Of a DNA stretch of 64,000 nucleotides, positions 54,669-64,000 are shown one piece after another. Source of the stretch: Microbacterium sp. JZ31 (lineage in GTDB: Bacteria > Actinomycetota > Actinomycetes > Actinomycetales > Microbacteriaceae); contig NZ_CP017661.1 in NCBI RefSeq assembly GCF_016805985.1, positions 434,001-498,000 on the forward strand, given 5' to 3'. The position numbers and the translations under genes are program-made. The notes under the pieces are model-generated. The model was not told the origin of the DNA and searched no databases. It was given only the letters and a program-made list of their open reading frames with translations. Within the stretch, counting starts at the first letter, position 1. The number at the start of each line of letters is the position of its first letter.

Positions 54669-56126
54669 ATGTCCTCGTCACCCCCAACCAGCACCGTCCG
54701 GTCGTCAGACGCGGTCCGGCCCACGAGCAGCGTGCGTTGGTGGGGCCTGTTCCTCATCGCGCTGGCTCAGTTCATGGTCATCATGGACGCCTCGATCATC
54801 GGCGTCGCCCTGCCTCGCATGCAGGCCGACCTCGGCTTCACCCCGCACGACCTCTCGTGGGTGTTCAACGCCTATGTGATCGCGCTCGGCGGACTCCTGC
54901 TCCTCGGCGGTCGCCTGTCGGACCTGTTCGGCCCGCGCAGGATGTTCGCCACGGGCTGGGTGGTCCTTGCGATCGGGTCCCTCGTGGCCGGCTTGGCCAG
55001 CAACGTCCCGGTCGAGCTGATCGGTCGCGTACTGCAGGGCGCTGGCTCTGCGCTCATCGCACCGGCCGCACTCACGCTGCTGATGATGCTGTTCGGGGCG
55101 AACCCGAAGGAGCTCACCAAGGCGATGGCCTTCTACGGCGCGGCAGCCCCTGCCGGCGGCACAGCGGGTGTGTTCCTCGGCGGTGTGATCACGGAGTTCG
55201 CGTCGTGGCCGTGGGTGTTCCTCATCAACGTGCCCATCGCCGTGCTGGTGCTGATCATCATGTGGAAGGCGTTGCCTGCCGGCAAGCTCGGTGCGCGCGG
55301 GTCCGTCGATGTGATCGGCGCCCTGACCGTCACGCTGGGCCTCGCGGCCCTCGTGTACGGCATCGTGCGCGCCGAGGTCGCCGGGTGGGGATCGGCGGAG
55401 ACGTGGGTCGCGATCGGGATCGGCGTGATCCTTTTGGTGCTGTTCCTCATCATCCAGCGCGTCAAGCGCGAGCCCTTGATGAGGCTGTCGATCTTCCGCT
55501 CGCCGAATCTGGGTGCTGCGAACCTTGCGCAGGTGCTGCTCGGAGCAGCGTGGGTGCCCATGTGGTTCTTCCTGAACCTGTACCTGCAGCAGGTGCTCGG
55601 CTTCTCCGCGTTCCCGGCGGGAGCGGCGCTCCTTCCTATGACGGTTTTGATCATGCTCGGCATGATCGTGCTCGCCCCTCGGATCGTGGCCGCCGTCGGC
55701 CCCAAGGTTCCGATCGTGCTCGGTCTTGCGGTGCTCGCGGCGGGGCTCGGGTGGATGGCGTTCATTCGTCCTGAGGGCAACTACTGGGTGGATGCGTTCG
55801 GGCCCTCGCTCGTGGTCGCATTCGGACAGGCCCTCGCGTTCATCCCGTCCCTGCAGGTCGCCATCTCGGCTGCGCCGCCTGAGGAGGGCGGCCTCGCCTC
55901 CGGCATCGTCAACACGAGCTACCAGGTGGGATCCGCGATCGGCCTCGCTGTCGTCTCAGCCGTCGCCGCGGGGTTTGGTGCGGGACAGCTCGGTGACCCC
56001 GAAGCGCTCACTCAGGGGTACTCCGCGGCGTTCATCGCGGCAGGCATCATCGCTCTCCTCGGCGCGGTCCTGGTTCCGATGTTCTTCCGGTCCAAGCGCT
56101 CTGCGCACCCTCTGGGCCGCGCTTAG
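54669..56126 (+). CDS. MFS exporter, DHA2 family
   Basis: The protein has 485 residues with about 14 membrane helices, including the motif LGGRLSDLFGPRRMF and GAAAPAGGTAGVFLGG. It likely pumps out a drug-like or metal-related compound by proton antiport. Gene position downstream of a CsoR-type repeat suggests control by copper. A TTG at 54648 is an alternative start. Its substrate is unknown. Confidence 0.9.
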   Translation: MSSSPPTSTVRSSDAVRPTSSVRWWGLFLIALAQFMVIMDASIIGVALPRMQADLGFTPHDLSWVFNAYVIALGGLLLLGGRLSDLFGPRRMFATGWVVLAIGSLVAGLASNVPVELIGRVLQGAGSALIAPAALTLLMMLFGANPKELTKAMAFYGAAAPAGGTAGVFLGGVITEFASWPWVFLINVPIAVLVLIIMWKALPAGKLGARGSVDVIGALTVTLGLAALVYGIVRAEVAGWGSAETWVAIGIGVILLVLFLIIQRVKREPLMRLSIFRSPNLGAANLAQVLLGAAWVPMWFFLNLYLQQVLGFSAFPAGAALLPMTVLIMLGMIVLAPRIVAAVGPKVPIVLGLAVLAAGLGWMAFIRPEGNYWVDAFGPSLVVAFGQALAFIPSLQVAISAAPPEEGGLASGIVNTSYQVGSAIGLAVVSAVAAGFGAGQLGDPEALTQGYSAAFIAAGIIALLGAVLVPMFFRSKRSAHPLGRA

Positions 56127-56171
56127 TGGCGCCGCCTCGTTGCATCCGATCTCATGAAGGAGAAGACCAAC

Positions 56172-56663
56172 ATGTCCACACCGCGACTGCTGATCGCCTA
56201 CGACGGCTCGCCCAACGCGAAGCACGCCGTCGACGCCGCCGCCGCCCTCTTCCCCGGAGCAAGAGCCGTCGTGTTCTACGCCCGCCAGCCCATGGAGAGC
56301 TTCGCGGCGCACCTCCAGGGCCACCCCGCCCTTGAGAAGCTCGACGAAATCGATCGGGCCGCATTCGACGCTTCAGAGGCGATCGCCGCCGGAGGTGCAG
56401 TGCTCGCGGAGGCGAAGGGCCTCACAGCCGAGCCACTGGTCTCATCAACGGTGGCGACCGCATCCGAGGCGATCATCGATGCGGCGGATGAACTCGACAT
56501 CGAGCTCATCGTGATCGGCTCCCGAGGGCAGCGCGGGATGAGAGCCACCGTCCTCGGCAGCACCTCGACGAATGTGCTCCACCACACCGCCCATCCGACC
56601 CTCGTGATCCCGTCTGACGCCGTGGCGCGAGCGCGCTACGCACAGCGAGCCGCCGTCGCCTGA
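56172..56663 (+). CDS. Universal stress protein, UspA family
   Basis: The protein has 163 residues. The ATP-binding pattern of UspA is present (IVIGSRGQRGMRATVLGSTS, then VLHHTAHPTLVIP) and the start LLIAYDGSPNAKHAV is typical. AAGGAG precedes ATG 56172 by nine bases. It follows the exporter at 45 bases and may be co-transcribed, giving a stress role to the copper module. A terminator follows. Confidence 0.92.
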   Translation: MSTPRLLIAYDGSPNAKHAVDAAAALFPGARAVVFYARQPMESFAAHLQGHPALEKLDEIDRAAFDASEAIAAGGAVLAEAKGLTAEPLVSSTVATASEAIIDAADELDIELIVIGSRGQRGMRATVLGSTSTNVLHHTAHPTLVIPSDAVARARYAQRAAVA

Positions 56664-56709
56664 GGCTGACGGTCCTTCTCGGAGGGGATCGCTTCTTCTC
56701 CACACTCAT

Positions 56710-56744
56710 CGGGCGGTCTTCCCTCAGCGGGGGAAGACCGCCCG
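56710..56744 (+). terminator. Terminator after the UspA gene
   Basis: CGGGCGGTCTTCCC, seven-base loop, GGGAAGACCGCCCG: a 14-base perfect stem 47 bases after the stop. A run of pyrimidines (ACCTCCCTCTGTC) follows. Confidence 0.85.
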
Positions 56745-57219
56745 ACCTCCCTCTGTCGTCCCACAGGGCGGGGAGCGCCGGCCGTGGCCGTATTGGTTGT
56801 GGCTAGGTTGGCCCGGGATGCGCTCGTTCCCGAAGCGCTAGGAACTGCACCGGCCCGAGCCCTGGCCGCAGCGCGCGCCGACCGACTCGGCGCCCGGTTC
56901 GAAACCCGACACTCATTAGCGCCCTGGGATCTCGCTTAGGCCCAGGGTCACAGTCAGGGCCAGGCTGGGGCGTCGTTGAAGAGGCCCGCAGCGCGGCTCG
57001 AGCTCAGAACGAGGGCGCGAGACAGGAGGAGCGTCGGCGCGTCGTCAACGCGCCATGAGGCCAAAGGGCTCTTCGTCATGCGCGGGAGGGCGACGCGGGT
57101 TGCGCGGGGTCGGCTCCCTGCGACGCCTGCTGGGCGCAGGAGAGCGCATCATGGGGTGGTTGCCGCCGACGGTAATCGCGCGCGGCGACGTTACGACGCG
57201 CAACGGCTCGAGGGCCGGG
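56745..57219. other. Gene-free stretch between UspA and csoR
   Basis: I see no coding sequence I can support in these 475 bases. Short frames on both strands lack codon bias or family motifs. It lies between the convergent UspA and csoR genes, so no promoter is needed. Confidence 0.5.
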
Positions 57220-57525
57220 TCAGGAGCGAACGAGTCGGTTAATGGCGTCAGTGGCTTCCTTGATTTTCTTCGCCGCCTCATCGTCGCTGAGTTTCGCAGC
57301 GTCGAGGACGCAGTGCTTGAGGTGATCATCGAGCAGGCCGGTCGCGACGCCCTGGAGGGCCCGGGTCAGCGCGGACACCTGGGTCAGGATGTCGATGCAG
57401 TACTTTTCGTCATCGATCATCTTCGAAATGCCCCGCGCCTGACCTTCGATGCGCTTCATGCGGCTGAGGTAGTCATCCTTGTCGCTGATGTAGCCGTGAT
57501 GCTGTGAATCGGTGCCGACAGGCAT
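57220..57525 (-). CDS. csoR: CsoR-type copper-sensing repressor (copy 1)
   Basis: The protein has 101 residues and is a four-helix CsoR/DUF156 protein. Copper ligands are Cys43, His68 and Cys72, each seven residues further than Cys36, His61 and Cys65 of M. tuberculosis CsoR. Binding of Cu(I) is expected to release it from DNA. ATG 57525 is chosen because AAGGA is seven bases upstream; ATG 57531 is an alternative. Upstream is a CsoR-like repeat, so it probably regulates itself. Confidence 0.93.
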   Translation of the reverse strand: MPVGTDSQHHGYISDKDDYLSRMKRIEGQARGISKMIDDEKYCIDILTQVSALTRALQGVATGLLDDHLKHCVLDAAKLSDDEAAKKIKEATDAINRLVRS

Positions 57526-57558
57526 GGACATGTCCTTACTCGTGGATCCAAGAAGTAC

Positions 57559-57573
57559 AACCCTATACGGGTA
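57559..57573. promoter_or_regulatory. CsoR-like operator upstream of csoR copy 1
   Basis: AACCC-TATAC-GGGTA, one mismatch from the TACCC-N5-GGGTA pattern. On the minus strand a possible TTGATC (57588-57583) lies upstream of TATAGG, so the repeat would cover the promoter. Confidence 0.6.
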
Positions 57574-57651
57574 TGGGGTAGGGATCAAGGGACCGCGCTT
57601 TCCCATTGACGGGGCGCATGGCGCACCCGCAGTGGAGTCTCGCGCCTTGGC

Positions 57652-58800
57652 TTAGACCCGCACGTTGTAGAGTCGCTGCCCCCACGGGTAGACGGTGCCG
57701 ACCGCGTCGATGCCTGTGACGCCGACGAGGACGCCGTCGATCTCGTGGTAGACGACGAAGTCATCGCCCGCCTCCAGGCGGGTGGCGGCTCCCTCGGTGT
57801 ACCCGACTCCGGAGATCACCTGACCGTAGACCAGAGCGAGGTAGTGGCTACGCGGCAGGTACGCTCCCGGATCGTCGCCGATACCGAGGTCGTGCAGTGC
57901 GACCTGCGCGGCGTGCGCGCCCTGCGCTGCGGCGTCCTCCCAATGGTCGAGCCGCCAGGTGCCGAGCGTCTCATCCTGGTGCGTCGCGACGCCGCCGGCG
58001 GCGTAGACGTGGTCCTCTTCGGCTCGGAGGCGATCGTCGACGACGATGCCGCCCGTCCACGGTGCCGGGGCTGCCGCCGTCGTGCCGAGAGCGACGAGGA
58101 GGAAGTCGGCGAGGACGACGTCGTCGTCATCGAGTGCGATGACGACGCCGGATCCGGTCTCGTCGACACGCCGGAGAGTCCGCCCGAATCGGGTCTGCAC
58201 CTTGGCTGCGTGATCGGCGGCGAGGCGTTCGGCCACCGGCGCACCGAACGCTCTGATGCCGGGGACTACGCTACGGGAGATCAGCGAGACCATGTGTCCG
58301 TCTGCTTGAAGCGACGAGGCCGACTCGGCTGCGATGATCCCGCCGCCGTAGATCGCCACTCGGGCGGGGCGCCGGAGGCCGCTCAGCAGGTCTCGGATGC
58401 CGACCGCGTCCTCCAGGGAGTGCAGCGCGCTGATATGTCCCCGACCGGTGGCGCCGTCGCTTCCCAGCACATCCTGGGGCACGGAGCGCGGCCCGCTCCC
58501 GGTCGCGACGATGAGCACGTCGTAGGCGAGCTGCGCACCAGAAGCCACCGTGACCTTCTTCGCCCTGGTGTCGACAGCGATCACGGTGTCAGCGATGACC
58601 TTGGCCTGGGGCAGCGGCAGCGTGATGGCATCCGGCGGGGTGTGGCCGAACGCGATCCCCTTGATGAGCATCCGCGTGTAAGGGGTCTCGCCGGTGCGGA
58701 CCACCAGCGTCACGCGGACGTCGTCGCGCGAGACGAGGGTGCGGGCAGCTGAGGTCCCGGCGGCGCCCGACCCGAGAATGAGGACGTGAGGTGCGGTCAT
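57652..58800 (-). CDS. NAD(P)/FAD-dependent oxidoreductase
   Basis: The protein has 382 residues. Two dinucleotide-binding motifs (LILGSGAAGTSAARTL at the start, AIYGGGIIAAESASSLQADG at about 150) and a late VYAAGGVATH flavin motif indicate a pyridine nucleotide-disulfide oxidoreductase-like enzyme without the redox-active Cys pair. Relatives are ferredoxin or nitrite reductases and NADH oxidases. It lies after csoR copy 2 on the same strand, so a copper-linked redox role is likely. Confidence 0.88.
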   Translation of the reverse strand: MTAPHVLILGSGAAGTSAARTLVSRDDVRVTLVVRTGETPYTRMLIKGIAFGHTPPDAITLPLPQAKVIADTVIAVDTRAKKVTVASGAQLAYDVLIVATGSGPRSVPQDVLGSDGATGRGHISALHSLEDAVGIRDLLSGLRRPARVAIYGGGIIAAESASSLQADGHMVSLISRSVVPGIRAFGAPVAERLAADHAAKVQTRFGRTLRRVDETGSGVVIALDDDDVVLADFLLVALGTTAAAPAPWTGGIVVDDRLRAEEDHVYAAGGVATHQDETLGTWRLDHWEDAAAQGAHAAQVALHDLGIGDDPGAYLPRSHYLALVYGQVISGVGYTEGAATRLEAGDDFVVYHEIDGVLVGVTGIDAVGTVYPWGQRLYNVRV

Positions 58801-58845
58801 GGCTGAACTCCTGGACTGCTGGTCGTTAGTAATCGGTCGGCGCCG

Positions 58846-59199
58846 TCAGGAGCGCACGAGGCGTGAGATGGCTTCGATCGCTTCGTTCAGCGTCTGTTCG
58901 CGGAGTGGCCCGCCGGCGAGTGCCGCATCGAGGACGCAATGCCTCAGATGGTCCTCGAGCAGCCCGAGGGCGACGTGCTCGAGTGCCTTGGTGGCTGCGG
59001 AGATCTGGGTGAGGATGTCGAGGCAGTACCGGTCCTCGTCGACCATGCGATCGATGCCGCGGATCTGGCCCTCGAGGCGCCGCAGGCGGTTGTTGTACCG
59101 GGACTTGTCGCTGATGTATCCGTGGACGGCTTGGCCGCTGCCTTCTCCCGACGGACAGACGGCGGAGCCGGTCTCGGTTGCGTTCGTCGTGCTCGTCAT
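58846..59199 (-). CDS. CsoR-type copper-sensing repressor (copy 2)
   Basis: The protein has 117 residues. The same ligand set is Cys59, His84 and Cys88, with spacing identical to copy 1. The N-terminus has about 25 extra residues with Cys15 and is divergent. It is one of two CsoR paralogues in the module. Start chosen at ATG 59199 (MTSTTNATETG); ATG 59217 would add six residues. Confidence 0.9.
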   Translation of the reverse strand: MTSTTNATETGSAVCPSGEGSGQAVHGYISDKSRYNNRLRRLEGQIRGIDRMVDEDRYCLDILTQISAATKALEHVALGLLEDHLRHCVLDAALAGGPLREQTLNEAIEAISRLVRS

Positions 59200-59272
59200 G
59201 TTGGTGTTCGCTCCCATCAGAGGCGGGGCGCCGCAGCGCACCGCGGCACCGCGGCACCCCGCACGCTGGGGG

Positions 59273-59524
59273 CTACGCCACGTTGGCGGCGAACTTAGCC
59301 GGGTCGGCGTCGAACGCGGGGCCGCAGCCGGCGCAGCAGAAGTAGTAGCGCTGTCCCTCGTAGTCGCGGAAAAGGCCGACCGCCTCGGCGGTCTTCTTGC
59401 GGACAGGGGTTCCGACCATGACCGGGCAGACCGTCATGTCATCCGAGTCACCGCCGAGGAGGTTCTCCCGGCCGCCGCTCTCGGCGGCCGGGTTGGTGTT
59501 GTTCGTGCTGCAGCAGCTGCTCAT
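59273..59524 (-). CDS. YHS-domain metal-binding protein
   Basis: The protein has 83 residues. The YHS domain is TVCPVMVGTPVRKKTAEAVG, LFRDYEGQRYYFCCAGCGP and AFDADPAKFA, with Cys pairs that would bind a metal. The N-terminus begins MSSCCST. Single YHS proteins occur with copper ATPases and may bind Cu(I). It sits 52 bases after copA on the same strand. Confidence 0.87.
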   Translation of the reverse strand: MSSCCSTNNTNPAAESGGRENLLGGDSDDMTVCPVMVGTPVRKKTAEAVGLFRDYEGQRYYFCCAGCGPAFDADPAKFAANVA

Positions 59525-59576
59525 CTCAGGGCTTCCTTCTTGGTCCGATTTCGTATCGTTGGGTGGGTCTCGGGCG

Positions 59577-61846
<2,270 letters not shown>

Positions 61847-61892
61847 CCTCTTCCCTTCTCTCTCGGCTCTTACGACGCCAGACCCCGACGGG

Positions 61893-62711
61893 TCAGTGGC
61901 CGCCGTGATCCGAATCGTCGTCTGTGTGCGAGGCGTCGCCGCGAGCGGCCTCGATCACGAACTCGGCGGTGTGCACCTGCCCGTCGACCTGGAAGTCCAG
62001 ATAGACCATGTAGCGGCCCGCGGTCGGGGCCTTCGCTGCGAAACGGATCTCAGGACCTGCCGTGTCGCCGGCGTGCGGCTCGTCACCTTCGGCGTGCACG
62101 TGCAGATAGGCGAGGTCGCCTTCGCGCAGAGCCACCATGTGGCCGAACGCCCCGAGGTAGGGCTCCAGCGTGGTCACCGGCTCCCCGTCGCGCTCGACAG
62201 TGACGGTGAGCTCGCTCGCCGACCCGGCGGTGACCTCTCCGTGGAGGGAGACGGCGTACCCGTCGACCTCGTCAGTGGTCTGCAACTCGCGCTCGACGGG
62301 GGCGAAGTCGCCCGCGACCTGGACGGAGCGGCTCAGCGTGACGCCTTCGGCCCCCTCGGCCGCCGGGGTGAAGTCGGCGTACACGCGGTAGGTGCCCGCC
62401 TCGTCCCAGCTCCATGGCGTGGACCAGGTGCCCGTGCTCGCATCGAGCACAGGGTGCACGTGCCGGAAGCCCGCACCATCGGTTCGGACGACGATCAGGT
62501 GCAGATCCTTCTCGTGCGCGGTGTCGTAATCGGTCACCGGCTCGCCGGAATCGTCGAGGATCTCGAAGACCAGCTCTCCCTCGTCGCCGACGGCGCCAGG
62601 CGCCCGGACCGGTGAGAGAAGGAAACCGCCCGCGTCGAGCGAGAGACCCTTGAGGCCGTGACCCTGGGCCTCCTTCTCGGTGTCGCCGTGCCCTTCGCCG
62701 TGCGTGTTCAT
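61893..62711 (-). CDS. His-rich heavy-metal-associated secreted-type protein (frame-broken N-terminus)
   Basis: The protein has 272 residues from ATG 62711 ([10 protein letters not shown]). It is rich in His at both ends ([17 protein letters not shown]) with beta-rich, copper-chaperone-like domains ([38 protein letters not shown]). The gene has lost its signal peptide: a membrane helix MNAGGRLALYAAGLAVAFGG lies upstream in another frame and can be joined by one missing C at the CCCC just after the helix. See the next entry. It lies between copZ and copA. Metal binding is inferred. Confidence 0.8.
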   Translation of the reverse strand: MNTHGEGHGDTEKEAQGHGLKGLSLDAGGFLLSPVRAPGAVGDEGELVFEILDDSGEPVTDYDTAHEKDLHLIVVRTDGAGFRHVHPVLDASTGTWSTPWSWDEAGTYRVYADFTPAAEGAEGVTLSRSVQVAGDFAPVERELQTTDEVDGYAVSLHGEVTAGSASELTVTVERDGEPVTTLEPYLGAFGHMVALREGDLAYLHVHAEGDEPHAGDTAGPEIRFAAKAPTAGRYMVYLDFQVDGQVHTAEFVIEAARGDASHTDDDSDHGGH

Positions 62712-62836
62712 CTCAGTTCCTTCTGCCCACGTTGATGCGAAACTCTCGGGGTGACGGCGCCGGCGATGCCGAAGGCCCCGCCGAACGCCACCGCCAGACC
62801 GGCCGCGTAAAGCGCGAGCCGTCCTCCTGCGTTCAT
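62708..62836 (-). other. Signal peptide of the His-rich protein in a displaced frame
   Basis: ATG 62836, which overlaps the copZ stop as TGATG, starts a 30-residue hydrophobic segment ending GAVTP and then runs into a stop at 62708. Inserting one C in the ACCCCGAG after VTP joins it exactly to the frame of the next gene ([13 protein letters not shown]), giving a 314-residue secreted protein. The break uses the same base context as that in copA. Confidence 0.75.
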
Positions 62837-63042
62837 CAGACACGCACCGCCGAGTAGCCGGCTTCCTCGACCGCTGCGAGGACCTTGGCGTCGTCGATCT
62901 CGCCCTCGGCGGTGACGCTGAGCTTGCCGGTCTCTGCGCTGACCTGGATGTCCTTCACTCCGGGGATCTCACCGACCTCCTCGCGGATCGACATCTCGCA
63001 GTGGCCGCATGTCATTCCGGTCACCTGGTAATCGTTCGACAT
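62836..63042 (-). CDS. copZ: CopZ copper chaperone
   Basis: The protein has 68 residues and is a single HMA domain with the copper-binding motif GMTCGHC (Cys12 and Cys15). It carries Cu(I) to CopA. ATG 63042 has AAAGGGG upstream; ATG 63045 is directly adjacent. Its stop overlaps the next start (TGATG). It is the first gene of the copper operon, preceded by two CsoR-type repeats. Confidence 0.93.
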   Translation of the reverse strand: MSNDYQVTGMTCGHCEMSIREEVGEIPGVKDIQVSAETGKLSVTAEGEIDDAKVLAAVEEAGYSAVRV

Positions 63043-63067
63043 CATCGAGCCCCTTTGTTCTTCCGGG

Positions 63068-63082
63068 TACCCCTACCGGGTA
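63068..63082. promoter_or_regulatory. CsoR-type operator 1 upstream of copZ
   Basis: TACCC-CTACC-GGGTA, 26 bases before the copZ start. It shares the pattern of the site before the exporter. Confidence 0.75.
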
Positions 63083-63102
63083 TGTGTATGGTGGGAACCA
63101 TA

Positions 63103-63117
63103 TACCCCCGCCGGGTA
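63103..63117. promoter_or_regulatory. CsoR-type operator 2 between copZ and the acyltransferase gene
   Basis: TACCC-CCGCC-GGGTA, centre 35 bases from that of operator 1. It may control the divergent acyltransferase gene as well as copZ. Confidence 0.75.
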
Positions 63118-63229
63118 TTCCGCAAAGCCAGCGGCGATGTCTGGGACCCCGGCGGCGCGTGCGCCTGCACCCACCGACCAGAAGGGCGGAGCGCACGCGG
63201 ACCAGCCACTTCAGTTCAGGAGAAGCGCC

Positions 63230-63967
63230 ATGACCGAAGCATCCATGGACGGACGCAGATCGGAGCCCATCGCGTTCGATGCGATCCGGCGCGCAATCGC
63301 TAAGCGCGTCACCGAGAGCGCAGCGCTGCCGACTTTCACTGCCACCGCTATTGCGGACGTGGAAGCCCTCATGACGCTGCGCGCTGAGTTCAACGCTCAA
63401 CTTGGGGCCACCGGACAGAAGGTCTCGGTGAACGACTTCATCGTCCGCGCTGTCACACTCGCCCTTGCACACCATCCCGAGGTCAACGCTTCCTACTCCG
63501 GCGAAGGACGCGGCCAGATCCTCATGCACGACCGCATCAACATCGGTCTCGCCGTGGACTCGCCCGCAGGGCTCATGACCCCGGTCCTCCGTGACGCCGA
63601 TCAGGACTCTCTCACCGAGATCGCTCGCAAGACGCGCGACGTCGTTACACGCGCCCGGCTGCGCAAGCTCGGACTCCCGGATATGGCCGACGGCACCTTC
63701 ACTATCAGCAACCTGGGCATGTTCGGCGTGGACCACTTCGCCGCGCTCATAGTCCCCCCTCAGGGAGCCATCCTTGCGGTCGGAGCTGCGGCAGAACAGC
63801 TCAAGATGGTCGACGGCAAGATCGTCGCGAGACGCGTTCTCTCGTGCACGCTCACCGCCGACCACCGCATTATCCGCGGCGTCCTCGCGGCCCGGTTCCT
63901 CGGCACCCTCACCACCCTCCTCGAGAATCCGAAGAAGCTGGGCCGTACTCCGTCCGGCGCCCACTGA
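63230..63967 (+). CDS. Isolated 2-oxoacid dehydrogenase E2-type acyltransferase domain
   Basis: The protein has 245 residues and is only the catalytic core (VSVNDFIVRAVTLALAHHPEVNAS, GTFTISNLGMFGVDHFAALIVPP). There is no lipoyl or peripheral-subunit-binding domain. The usual HxxxDG acyltransferase motif is HRIIRG (His212), with Arg216 in place of the conserved Asp, so normal acyl transfer is doubtful. It is divergent from copZ and may be under the same CsoR sites. AGGAG precedes ATG 63230. Function in copper defence is unknown. Confidence 0.85.
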   Translation: MTEASMDGRRSEPIAFDAIRRAIAKRVTESAALPTFTATAIADVEALMTLRAEFNAQLGATGQKVSVNDFIVRAVTLALAHHPEVNASYSGEGRGQILMHDRINIGLAVDSPAGLMTPVLRDADQDSLTEIARKTRDVVTRARLRKLGLPDMADGTFTISNLGMFGVDHFAALIVPPQGAILAVGAAAEQLKMVDGKIVARRVLSCTLTADHRIIRGVLAARFLGTLTTLLENPKKLGRTPSGAH

Positions 63968-64000
63968 GTGGACGCGGATGAGCGGAATCCCTGCGGTTCG

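Overview
The window is a high-GC actinobacterial chromosome segment. Codon use, GTG starts and families such as DUF7882, DUF6510, GPP34 and a long GAPDH point to the Microbacteriaceae, most likely Microbacterium or a close relative; this is inferred from gene content, not from a marker gene.

Layout. 0-10.5 kb holds ordinary accessory enzymes: a thioredoxin-reductase-like/methyltransferase fusion, an alpha/beta hydrolase, a cold-shock gene with an unusual open leader, a sulfite-oxidase-like pair, a 2H phosphoesterase, a TspO protein with a probable CTG start and an Fpg/Nei glycosylase. 10.6-13.1 kb is a large SF2 helicase. 13.1-18.5 kb is a GntR-controlled class V aminotransferase plus carbohydrate-type ABC transporter without an ATPase gene. 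18.5-26.4 kb is a complete kdp potassium system, with KdpF and an extra 27-residue membrane peptide. 26.7-31.6 kb carries a MerR/aldo-keto reductase pair with a textbook MerR promoter, an MFS exporter, a quinone reductase and a nucleotidyltransferase. 31.7-38.4 kb is a homoprotocatechuate (4-hydroxyphenylacetate) meta-cleavage operon (hpaG-rraA fusion, gntR, hpaE, hpaD, hpaH, hpaI) behind one strong promoter with an overlapping inverted repeat. 38.5-44.5 kb has a DUF559 protein embedded in short GC-rich repeats, a MinD-like ATPase, a GapB-type GAPDH and tRNA-Arg(ACG). 44.6-54 kb has a MerR regulator, a GPP34 gene cluster, MarR/DUF2207, a dedA-kinase-regulator operon and an acyltransferase.

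54-64 kb looks like a separate copper-response module. It contains copZ, a His-rich secreted-type protein, a copA P-type ATPase, a YHS metal-binding protein, two CsoR repressors, an FAD oxidoreductase, UspA, a DHA2 exporter and an isolated E2-type acyltransferase domain. CsoR-type repeats TACCC-N5-GGGTA precede the exporter and lie between copZ and the acyltransferase; a one-mismatch copy precedes csoR. The probable logic is that copper releases CsoR, CopZ hands Cu(I) to CopA for export, and the other genes deal with redox stress.

Two neighbouring copper genes, copA and the His-rich protein, are each broken by one missing C in the same CACCCCGAG context. This suggests a sequencing artefact, or less likely a shared biological event. 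The most unusual observations are this paired frameshift, the open frame fused to the cold-shock gene, the isolated E2 domain with an altered HxxxDG motif, and the dispersed short-repeat family.
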